Source of the DNA: Bryoerythrophyllum caledonicum
Lineage: Eukaryota; Streptophyta; Bryopsida; Pottiales; Pottiaceae
Direction: 5' to 3'
Assembly: GCA_963971425.1 (NCBI GenBank)
Contig: OZ020518.1
Coordinates: forward strand, 2,120,263-2,184,262
Length of the DNA stretch: 64,000 nucleotides
The position numbers were made by a program, and so were the translations under genes. The notes below the pieces were generated by a model. That model was not told where the DNA came from, made no database searches, and saw only the letters and a list, made by a program, of their open reading frames with translations. Below, in pieces: positions 10,901-20,928 of this stretch (positions are counted from its first letter, which is position 1; each line of letters opens with the position of its first letter).

Positions 10901-13502
10901 ATACTTTACATAGGTTACTCTTCCCGAAGCTGTCAGGATAATAATACGTCCGTTTCATCACTCTCTCTTGCTTTTCAGGATTCGGAACGGGCGGCCGTTG
11001 TTGCTGCAGAAGAAAAGGCTCGTCGACTAGGAGCCGAACTTCAGGAGGAGAAAGCTCTGAGTCAATCAGCACATAATGTAAGGTCACTTGTGAATTTTCG
11101 CACTCAGCTGGAAAGTCATCTTAATTTTGACATATCGTCTTGAAATCCCTTCACGGAATATCTGCTAGAAGTATAGCTCATCAGTTCTTATGGTAAACTT
11201 CCTTTATGCCTCAGAGAGCAGATGATTTTGAGGACCAACTTCGGCAGACTTGCAGAGAGTTGGAAGATGAGAAGGTATGTGGTTTTGCTGATATTTTACG
11301 TTTAGACCCTGAAAGCAAAACATCGTCCCTTCATCTGAAGCATGACCATGGTCTTGTTACGGCATTGAAAACCTCTAGAATATTTCAGTTCTGGATGGCA
11401 TTGATGTTGGACGTTTCGGTTGATTGCTACCTTATGCTTTCTTATCTTCTATTCTAAAACAGAAAGCAAGGGAGAGTGCACAAACAAGGATATCGATGTT
11501 GGAAGTGGAGATGGAAGTGGCTTACAGAGATCTTAAGTTAGAGAAGCAGCGTTTGGAGGGTGCACGAGAACGCATTGTACTTCGGTATGTGCCAATCGCA
11601 ATTTACCCTTGCGATTCTCTCTTCCGTGGTCATGTTTATTTTATTCTTTATCTTCGAAAGACTGTCAAACGATTACTTTCTGTCATTTTAGGTTCTTTTG
11701 CGCAAGTCTGGAAGGCTGGCAACAATGTTTGTTTTGGGTTTCTAAGACGCTTGATTTGTTTTTTAGCAGAGAAACTCAACTTCGAGCGTTTCATTCCACC
11801 GCCGCAGAAATAGCTGCACTGCAGCAGAGGCAGCAGGACCAGCTATCGGTGATGATTCGAACTCTTGAAGATGGTGATAGTGATAATGATCACGACAATA
11901 CCGATGTGCGCAGTACTAGTCTGTCCACTAAAGCACACCCAGGTCCTTTACATTTCTCTGAGCATCAAAGCAGCAAACGAACTCAGAAAACAAGAGGGAC
12001 ATCTCAAAGTACATCAGAAAATCGACCCATGCAAGTCGATATGGATAGAAACATGGGATCCAGGCGAACTGTTGCGCAGGATGGTAATAGCAAAGGGACC
12101 GCAATTGATGACGATACAGAAGGAGATACACAACAAGATAATTGTTCAAATGCGTCCCACTCTGCCACGCGGTCCTCGGATGTCAATATCCCTCCCACGC
12201 AAATTGTCACGCAGAAGGGTTCTTGCAGTGGTCTTAAGATTGGAGGTATTCCTGCCTCGACATATGGACAGGGTGAGTATCCTCAGGAGGTGCATGGGAG
12301 AGCCGAGTTACTGCAAGGTGACGTTGGAGGCACACAGCTAGAAATTGGAGAAGTTGGCTTTACCCAGATTACAATTGTTGACGCGGGCTGTACGCAATTA
12401 GACCACGAAGCTAACCCGGAAGGTGCGTAATTTGTTCTACCAAATTGCAGTTTTAGAATTTTCTCTACCACCTCGCTTGCATGTACCTGTTATTTGCGTC
12501 CTTCACAACTCACATACGATGAAGGTTGGAATTCGTGCATCTGATATATCCACAAATTCTCTCTCTGCCTTGTTTACAATGAATTTGGACTTGTATGTTC
12601 CATCTGATTAGTTACAACGGTATGTGTATCAGACGTTTGAAAAGGTAGTTTTCTGCTTGTCAGGTGCTTCTCCACCAGCTAATGAAGGTCTTAGAGACGT
12701 ACCAATGCAAGAAGAAGCTGCACATCCGGACAATACCGGAGTCCGCACTGGCAACTTGCTTGACAGTGCAATGCTTTCGGATGAAGGTGAGGCTTCTCCA
12801 CTCGAAACAAACGTGACTCATATTTTGGCTGACTTCTGTATATATTTTGTAAAGAAATTGTTCTCGAGAGTCTGGGTACGGTTAAAGTGTACCTCATTGG
12901 AAATTCTTGTGGAGGCTTTGGATTTAATTTTGGATCGGTGGTATTATATGTTATTCACAGACGACAAAGGGGTTTCCCTCGGTGCAGAACGAGTTCCGGC
13001 AACCCTTATGGAAAGTATGACACCGAGCAGGAGGTACCGCAGAGATTCACTGTGCACGGCTGACCTACTTGCTTCAGAGGTTGCGGGCAGCTGGGCAATG
13101 GCCACACCAGCCACAGCTGATGGAGAGAATGATTCTTCCAGCGCCGAACGCTACTACGGGAAGGAGGAGAATCGGAGGACCAGCGATGACGGAGCAGAAT
13201 ATGCAGCGAGTCAAGTCGCTACCAATAATGTGGCCGGAGAAAGACAAGCCGCTGGCAATGACGTCAACGTTGATGTAGATATTGATATGAGCCAGACGAC
13301 ACCGAAACACAACTTACTTCCTGTGGATCCCCAGAGGTTAGAAGGACCTGGAAATGGGATGCTGGCTCCAGGCTTTGGAAGACGCGTTGTCGATTCTAGT
13401 GACACTTCAAGTACAGAGGATGGCAGCAGAGAAGATGGGGAGATTGGAGCATCCCAGCTGAGGGACTCCGAGCCCGTGTCCCCTTTCATGTTTGCTCAGT
13501 AA
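7947..13502 (+). CDS. FHA-domain / coiled-coil protein (At2g45460-type), 971 aa
   Basis: Sixteen exons: 7947-8159, 8231-8436, 8515-8618, 8713-8838, 9049-9164, 9320-9328, 9381-9467, 9711-9913, 10115-10316, 10545-10595, 10979-11077, 11215-11274, 11463-11584, 11770-12422, 12664-12786, 12961-13502. They total 2916 nt with one open frame. Residues about 54-185 are a phosphothreonine-binding FHA domain with G85-R86, S101-x-x-H104 and N142-G143. About 250-580 is a long Glu/Lys/Gln coiled coil ending in GARERIVLRETQLRAFHST. About 585-971 is a disordered acidic tail with 11 SQ/TQ sites and LLASEVAGSW. The order and those motifs match the plant family of Arabidopsis At2g45460 (from memory, 915 aa there). 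The role is probably a nuclear phosphopeptide adaptor; that is inference. The weakest exon is the 9-nt one at 9320, which could be skipped without losing frame. Confidence 0.88.
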
Positions 13503-14345
13503 CGAGTTTTTGAAGGTACTAGAGCAGGTATGTACAGATAGATCCAGGTGTGAACAGTTTTATAACGTGTACAGATTCCTTGTCATTTCCGCGGTGATGT
13601 ATTGTGATGGCGTCCTCCCACCTTCTCTTGAGATGTTTTAGTTTAAATGCTGCCCAGTTCATTGCCGTAATGAACTGCGGCACTTGGAGTTCATCAGAGA
13701 TTTGTTTGTAAACTCGTGTTTTTCTTGATAGAAAATTGGACTTTATTCCTGTTAGGCGGTTCATTCTCGTTGTTAGCCTGGGAGGAATGTCTATGGATGA
13801 ATAACATTGGTTCTGATAGGATGTGTCCAACGAATGATTTGGGTCTCCTCTGCACTCCATCGCCCCAAAAGGTAGGGGTTGATTGCGTGCCAAGAGGTGT
13901 AAACTCGATGGCAACACTGAAGCTGAGCCTCACATTGGTGTTGCTAAAATTAGGCAGACAAACTTGAGACTCAAGATCGATGCCATCGTTTCTTTACCGT
14001 CCACCCGATTGCATCCTTCGTTGTTAGCCCTTGATAGCTCCACGGCCCCGATTCAAAGCTGCTAGCATGTGCCAGAATTAGAGCAAAGAAATATTAATAA
14101 AAATACAGCAAGAACTGGTGGGGCTGGTAAAACCAATCAAATTCCGTTGTTTGTGGAGTGAGTTAAGGTCGCCTAGCCTATCACTGCTAAATGAGCAGTT
14201 TGCAGATGTCGAGGGAATGCATAATAGAATAATCATTTTCCAATAGCAGTACTGTACTTAGCATTACAAATTCAGCTGCCGCCACCACCACCACATTTAT
14301 GGAAGAGTCTACAAATGGAGGCTTTGTCTCAGCCACCTGCTCGAG
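13503..14345. other. 3' flank of the FHA gene
   Basis: Probable 3' UTR, then intergenic DNA; no coding sequence recognised. A (CCA)n-like run, GCCGCCACCACCACCAC, lies at 14279-14295. Confidence 0.4.
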
Positions 14346-15005
14346 TCATTGAATCGCTCCTCCAACTCTGCAGTTCTCCGGATGAACAAGGACACAATTG
14401 TCATCACTATGCTTGAGCTTGTCACAATGAGAACACTTGAACTGCTTGCGAAAGCTCTTCTCCCATGCCTTCTCTCCAGCTTTGGTCACCTTCGCCTTTG
14501 GCTTGGACTTCTCCATACTTTGACCCTTTCTCTTTGAGCAATTTCGGTCACAATTTGTTGACATAGGATCCAATTGCACTTCTCAACATGAGCAAACATC
14601 TAAGCCAGGCCATCGTAGTCGAGAACAATCTGCGATGTATTCAAATCCAATAACCACTTGTCAATCCTTGTCACAACTCAATCTCGAAAAAAACACCCCT
14701 TGACTCCACCGCAAACCTTGCTAATCTCGTGTACATCATGGGAGGAGTGTCCCTCTTCTCACTGTGGAAGTCTGTGATGCGTTGCAACTAATCACTCCAT
14801 AATTCCCCATACTCCATCTCGAAGTGAGCGATGAAAAGACGGAGAGGCTTGGAAAGGTGTCGCTACAACAATATATAATGTTGCATGTATGGTCAAAGCT
14901 ATCCATAACATGCCAACCACGGCATTTTCCTCTCCACGTAATACAATGAATTTTCTCTCGGCATTGCGAGAAGATGAGACACATTCCCCATCAGCTTGCC
15001 AACAT
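14346..15005 (-). pseudogene. Retrotransposon gag remnant with CCHC zinc knuckle
   Basis: The minus strand encodes CSHCDKLKHSDDNC at 14435-14394, an exact C-x2-C-x4-H-x4-C knuckle, followed by a HPENC-type segment as in LTR-retrotransposon gag proteins. Upstream in the same strand are pieces such as DKWLLDLNTSQIVLDYDGLA, interrupted by stops. No protease or reverse transcriptase is seen nearby, so it is a decayed fragment. Confidence 0.55.
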
Positions 15006-15128
15006 CACAAGCCCTACAAAACCATTTTCAAAAACTTATACAATGAATATAGAATTTCAATATAGAACGTTGTAGAGTTTCTAAGAAACAACCCACACGT
15101 GTGGAGATTGTCGTGAAAGCCTTCCTAC

Positions 15129-18100
15129 GCCGTGAATTGTAAACCACTCAACACGCTCCACGTCAGAAACAGGGACACAGCGCACATCCCACAACCAAAT
15201 CCGTAGATGGACGAAAATCACACCCAGAACGTAGATGGAGACCGGCACGACTGATTACGCGCTTTCTCAGCAATGATTGGCGCATAATCTACGAATCAGC
15301 GGAGGCAGGGAGAAGGCCGCGCCGCATGTACGCGGGCGGAAGAACATGGGAGCAACCATCTTGGGGAAACGAAGATGCGAGAGTCGTCGGTTGGTGTGGA
15401 GACTGAGGGGTTTGCGAGCATAACGGGAAGGGGGCGTCGTCACGTCGCCTTTGGCACCCGGTCATCGCACTTTGTTTGTTGCAGCTCCGCTCTGTGTCCG
15501 TCTCCGCGCCATTGCCGTCTCTTTACCGTCGACTCGCACCGCTCTCTCCCCGTCTCTCTCTTGCCTTGCTTGGGAGCCTCTCGTGTTGGAGCTTCCGTTG
15601 CCGTTTCTTGCAGCGTTTATTGGTGCTTTTTTCGGCGTTGTGTTGCGTTCTGTGGCGGGGGAGATCCGGGGTTAGGGTCAGCGGATCGGGCGTGTGGACT
15701 TGCTTCACCATGAATCCCGAGTAGTAAGTGCTCTGCGTCCTTCTCTGTCTATGTGCGGTTTTTAATTTTTGGTTGTGCGCATGTGTCGGGGTCGGTGGTT
15801 CAGGGTTTCGGGGTCGGGTTGTGATGCTTGGTTGCAGATCGGTTCCTGTGACGGACGCCGGTCCTGAGTTGGCGACGGGAGTCTGGTAGTGTTCTTGGGA
15901 AGGGAAGGTGTAGTTGGAGTTGTGTGTTCGATTTTCTTTGTTGAAAAGGTTATTCTCCGGAGAAGGTGTGAAGTGCGATGGGTAGTCTTGGAGGAGGGCC
16001 GAGAAAGTACGCGTGATTTTGTGTGGAGATGTTTTGGTGACGATTTAGTTCTCGTTGGACGTATTTTCGTGTAAATTTGTTCTGGTGCGGGGATGATCAT
16101 GCGCGGGGATGACATAGGTGCTGTCTCTGACGAGGTGGCTGGATCTGGCCCATCGAGTTTTTTTGCTCGAGCGGCCACGCAGAAAAATAGTCATGATGGG
16201 AAGCGATGTTGTTATTTTTGACGAGTGATGCGCTTATGAGACGAATTCGGGCAGGTTTCTGGTCTCTGAGTTTGTAATATTTGCACGGGTAGGGTTTGGA
16301 ATATCAATTGGATTGGGCAGAAGCATCTTGATAGCTATGACGTCGTTAGGTTTACCTGTTGAGGTTTGATTTGGAAGGCATCTGGCTGTTTTGGTGATTG
16401 CGAAGCGGATTTTTTACTTCGGAGGTAAAAGCATAAATTTAGAGATAATCCGCCTTTCAGTCCGATGCTGTGATTATGGTTAAGTCAGCTTCTGTGCAGT
16501 CGATGGCTGAGTCGGATGGCAGCGTTCCCCCACAAGGAGTTAGGTTTGCGTGAGATGATATGTGTGTACGACTTTTGAGAGGTGCATGAGAAGATGTGCG
16601 AACGTCCTGTGTCTGACGCTAGAGATTGCTGTAGTTGCTGTGTTGGAAGGGAGTACGTCGTGCCAGATTTGTGGCCTTTTTACGGCCCAGCTATTCGTGT
16701 CCGACGGTCTTCAGGTGTAGAGGAGGCGTTCGCTTCGCGGCAGGCCTCTGTATTCTTGTTTTCAGGGATTGGCAAGGGCAGTGATCGATCGTTGGAGCCG
16801 GGACTGAATCTGGTGCCGTTGATGTTCTTTTTTGCAGTGACTACCTGTTCAAGCTCCTGCTGATTGGAGACTCGGGTGTTGGAAAGAGTTGCCTGCTGTT
16901 ACGATTTGCGGTAAATATCTGACTATAATGTAGTTTTGTCCTGGAAGGACTTGGTCGGCTAATGTGGAGCGCGTGATTGTTTTGAAAAGTCTGTTACATG
17001 CGAGCCCTATATGAACTCCTTGAGAATGCTTCATCTTTTATTTATCCTAGTCATTATGACTGAATGTTAACGTTTGTGCAGGATGACTCATACTTGGAGA
17101 GCTACATTAGCACCATTGGAGTGGATTTCGTGAGTACCGGCAACCATTTACTTATTTCAGTTTGGGTTAAGGATGGCGTTGATTTGCCTGCTCTAACGTA
17201 CAATCTACAGCCGATAGCGAGGAGTAGTTTATGGTGAAGCTTGTCTGGCGATTGGTTTACAATCGGTGTCTGAAGTTGGAGTGCGAGGTGCAATGATTGG
17301 CGGTAGTGGATGCTGAGCAGCTGTAGAGTCGTCTGTTAAACATGTGGCGTGCCTGGTTAGAGTGGTTAACGTTGGGCAGCGGTTGGAGGTTGTTGGCGAA
17401 GTTTGGTGGTGAAAGATTGAATTGGATTTCTGATGTGTGGCATTGTTTGACAGAAAATCCGAACAGTGGAGTTGGACGGGAAGACCATCAAGCTGCAAAT
17501 TGTGAGTAATTATGAGTTGTCTGAGTGGACCTGTCGGTTTTTACTGCGTGGCTCTTATGCTGCACAGAGATGTTCGCCAAGTTGGCTAAAGTATTCTGAA
17601 TTGTCATGGAGTTGGTGGTTGCTTCCTCCGCGAGTTTGTTCTGGTTATCTGGGGAGAATGTCTTTATGAGGGAGTACTTGATGAGATGGCAGCTGAATGG
17701 TCCACTTAGCTGCCAGTGTATAGTTACTGTAGACGTTTCTAAGAGCCGTGGCGAATAAGACGAGGTGACTGTGTGTGGGTTGCATGATTGCAGTGGGATA
17801 CCGCAGGTCAGGAAAGATTCAGAACAATCACGAGCAGCTACTACCGTGGCGCCCATGGTATCATTGTGAGTGGCTTTGTCTGGGTGTTTGGGAATTCGCA
17901 GTTGGAGCTGTGAAGTAGGAATCTGGTATTAGCATGGTACTTGAGCGGGTGTGGAGGATGGACACATGCGTGGTTGGTATATATTGGGGAGAGGAGTGAA
18001 GAATGGTTTTGTTGTTTTGTTCAGGTTGTGTACGACGTGACAGACCAGGAAAGCTTCAATAACGTGAAGCAGTGGTTGAACGAGATTGACCGCTATGCAA

Positions 18101-19165
18101 GTGAGAACGTGAACAAGCTGCTTGTTGGTAACAAGTCCGACCTTGCATCGAAGAAGGTGGTGGACTACGCGACTGCGAAGGTATACATCCGAGCTACAGC
18201 TTTGGCAATGGTCGAGTAGCTGAGGGGCTGTTGAGTGTCTGTGATTCCTGGTTTTGATACGTCTTGCAATGTCCTGAATCCTGTGGCTCTGTGTGGTAGT
18301 AAATGTGTGATGTGCGTTTCAGGTTGATCTGAATGTCCAAGTGAGGGTCTCGTTTGTGGGTGGTTAGTTTCGTTTGTGACAGTTTTGTTGTTGTTGTTGT
18401 GTGAATCAGGCTTTTGCGGATGAGATCGGGATCCCTTTCTTGGAGACGAGTGCGAAAAATGCTACGAATGTAGAGCAGGCCTTCATGACAATGGCTGCTG
18501 AGATAAAAAACAGGTGGGCAAGGTCTTTCTGGTGCAGCTGTAGTCGTTTTTGTTGTACGTATGCAGGCCTAGATGCTGCATCATGGTGGAGAGTTGTGTG
18601 ATAATGCATCATGCTTGCTAGTGTTCCTTGTCGTGGCGCCTTCCCAGTGCAGTATAAGTAGAGCCTTAAGTGCATTGTTGGTATAGAGTCTATATGGAAG
18701 ACAGGCCGAGTGTGGGAGGGTAGTCTCGGTGAGATTGTGACCTATCTGTTGGGACTTGACCTGATGGTTGTTTGATTGCGTGCAGGATGGCAAGTCAGCC
18801 TGCTTTGAGCAGCACCAGCAGGCCGGACAATGTGCAGTTGCGTGGACAGACGATCCCTCAGAAAGGTGGATGCTGCTCGTAGACGATTGGGGGTGGTTGC
18901 TGTTGAGGAGGTAGCGCAGTGCTTTTGTGAATGGGCATTTTGTATGTGGGCTTATATGTATACCACGGTTAGGTCTGCTGTGTAGGGGGAAAAGCTTGCC
19001 TTCCATCCTGGCATTGCAATATTATCAATTTACCGCTTTTGTCATTTGAACACTCAGCTATTGTCGAGCTGGTAGAATGATCATTCATGTTTTCTTTTTA
19101 TGATGTTGTCTTTAAAGGTGTTGGCTGGAGTGTGGGGTGAGAAGTGAGAAGCTGTGTTGATTGAC
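15129..19165 (+). repeat. Inverted segmental duplication, left arm
   Basis: This 4.0-kb arm is homologous, in inverted orientation, to 37937-42232. Homology covers the promoter, all introns and the 3' UTR of the Rab gene. It starts near GCCGTGAATTGTA and ends at GTGTTGATTGAC, immediately before the CACTA-like insertion. Exons are nearly identical and introns visibly more diverged. Confidence 0.93.
15710..18882 (+). CDS. RABD2: Rab1/RabD small GTPase, copy 1 (203 aa)
   Basis: A complete Rab1/Ypt1-class GTPase, the family that drives ER-to-Golgi vesicle traffic. Eight exons: 15710-15723, 16838-16910, 17082-17129, 17454-17501, 17794-17865, 18025-18180, 18410-18513, 18786-18882. The start codon is four codons before a split tyrosine codon (MNPEY), as in plant RabD proteins. 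P-loop GDSGVGKS is residues 15-22, switch I ends STIGVDF (about 39-45), DTAGQE is 63-68, NKSD 121-124 and TSAK 150-153. The C-terminus GGCCS (Cys201, Cys202) is a double-prenylation site. The length is the family norm. The protein is identical to copy 2 (38518-41641) with nine synonymous differences. The 5' UTR probably starts within the shared arm; no TATA box was evident to me. Confidence 0.97.
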
Positions 19166-20316
19166 TACACTAAAGATGCCATTAGTGTAGTGTACACTAA
19201 ATACGAACCCATACACAAATTGTAAAGTCAACAATGCACTAAACGTCAAATGTCAATTTTAGTAAATAGTGTAACATAAGGTTTTTTTGCTTGTGGTCAT
19301 GTAGTGTATGAGACCTAGAAAATGATCATGTGTACATTTTGAGTATCAAAGTAAAGAAGATTTTGAGTGCATGTAGAAAAACAGAAATTTGCAAGAGAAT
19401 TTTTTAGAAAAATAGAACGTAGATATGGAACAAATGGGGAATCCCAAAAATTGGACAAAGAAGAATGTACATATGGAGGGAAAATGAAACTACAAGTACA
19501 AGTTAATAAAAATATGAACTTTGAATTTGAAGGGAAGTGAGAAAAGAATGGAATATTGGAAAACAGAAAAAACATGAATATACAATAAATATAGAAATGT
19601 ACATTAAATACACATTATATATTCATCAAATATACATTAAGTAGTGACTAAATATGCATTAAACATTCATTTAAAAATCATTAAATTTTCAAATACACAT
19701 TAAATATACATTAGAAATTTATTAGCTATTCGTTAAATATTCATTAAAAATGCAAATATATGTAAAAAATTGAATCATCATAAACTCTAAAGATTCATTA
19801 AATATTACTTAAATATTCTTTAAATGTTCTTAAATATACAAATATACATTAAATTATTTTTAAAATATATATGAAATATTCAAATGTACACAGAATATTC
19901 TTTAAACTTACAAATATACATTTAATATACAAATATTATTTTAATATACAAATATACATGAAATATTCATTAGATATTAATTAAGAAATTCTAGGAATGC
20001 AAGAGATGTGAATTGGAATAGTTGGGAATGAGAGGATAAGGAGATGAGGTTGAGGATGGAACGGGGAGAATAAATGCATGGCGGCTAGTAGGCGGTTGAT
20101 AAGGGGCTAACACTATTTATCAACTTGTTAACAAATTTTTGTGCTAGGGTAGGTGGTTGATTGGGGGCTAATACTAAGGGTACTAGAGTAGGTGGACGAT
20201 TGAGGGATAATATTCATGACAATGGCAGCTAACACTAATTGCTAACTTGTTAACAAACAGTGTACTAGGGTAACTACACTATTTGTACCATTACACTAAA
20301 AGCCATCTTTACTAGG
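19166..20316. mobile_element. 1.15-kb CACTA-like non-autonomous insertion
   Basis: The left end reads CACTAAAGATGCCATTAGTG (19168). The right end read inward is CCTAGTAAAGATGGCTTTTA (to about 20316). The shared core TAAAGATG-C--TTAGTGTA makes an imperfect TIR of about 30 bp. The interior is AT-rich, with many ATATACATTAAATATTCATTA-type repeats (19580-19985) and duplicated CTAGGGTAGGTGGTTGATTG blocks near 20147. No transposase. It sits exactly where homology to the second Rab arm ends. Confidence 0.5.
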
Positions 20317-20403
20317 GTGAAACAAATTGTGGAGGCCCTGTAATGCTGAAGAGTTGTTTGATGTGTAGAGGAGTGAGATCATTGCACAACATATTAGGGC
20401 ATT

Positions 20404-20766
20404 ATGGGCTTCACTGAAACAACAATTTTACTCTTCATGGCATCCTTGAATATGGGAGCGAGTGGAGGAAAGTTGCTTATACTCAGTGATTTGCTCAAGT
20501 TGGAACAGGCCAACCCAGGAATGGTTCTGGATTGTTCTGATAGAACCAAATTCATACAGTGCCGAAGTATAACTTACACGCTAAGATTGCCGAACCATAC
20601 TTGTCTCACAAGCAATTGCACGAAAAGTTCGCCTTTGATTGATTGTAGTACTGAGTATAGCATAAAGTTTACATATTCATCAGTGCTGGATCAAAAAACA
20701 ACTCTTTACTTCATAATAACAGCTAGCGGCTTTCACATTGAAACAATGGGAACAATTTCGTGCTAA
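20404..20766 (+). other. Unassigned 120-aa ORF downstream of PIG-A
   Basis: An open frame between the CACTA-like element and the PIG-A 3' end, containing several cysteines. I recognise no domain and no start context. It overlaps the region where the PIG-A 3' UTR may run on the other strand, so it may be chance. Confidence 0.2.
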
Positions 20767-20928
20767 TCTTGAGGCTACTAAGCACAATTTCATACAACCT
20801 GATAGTTCATCAGGGTTATATGATAACGATGCAATCACTCAATACAGAACAAGGTAGTTTTTCTGTAACTAAAATGATATCGTGAACAATGAGATTTGAA
20901 AAAACTAAAGAAAATACATGGCTTAGAT

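Noticed and set aside
18581..19006. 141-aa minus-strand ORF at the 3' end of Rab copy 1
   Set aside because: It is antisense to exon 8 and the 3' UTR and is not conserved as an ORF in copy 2.
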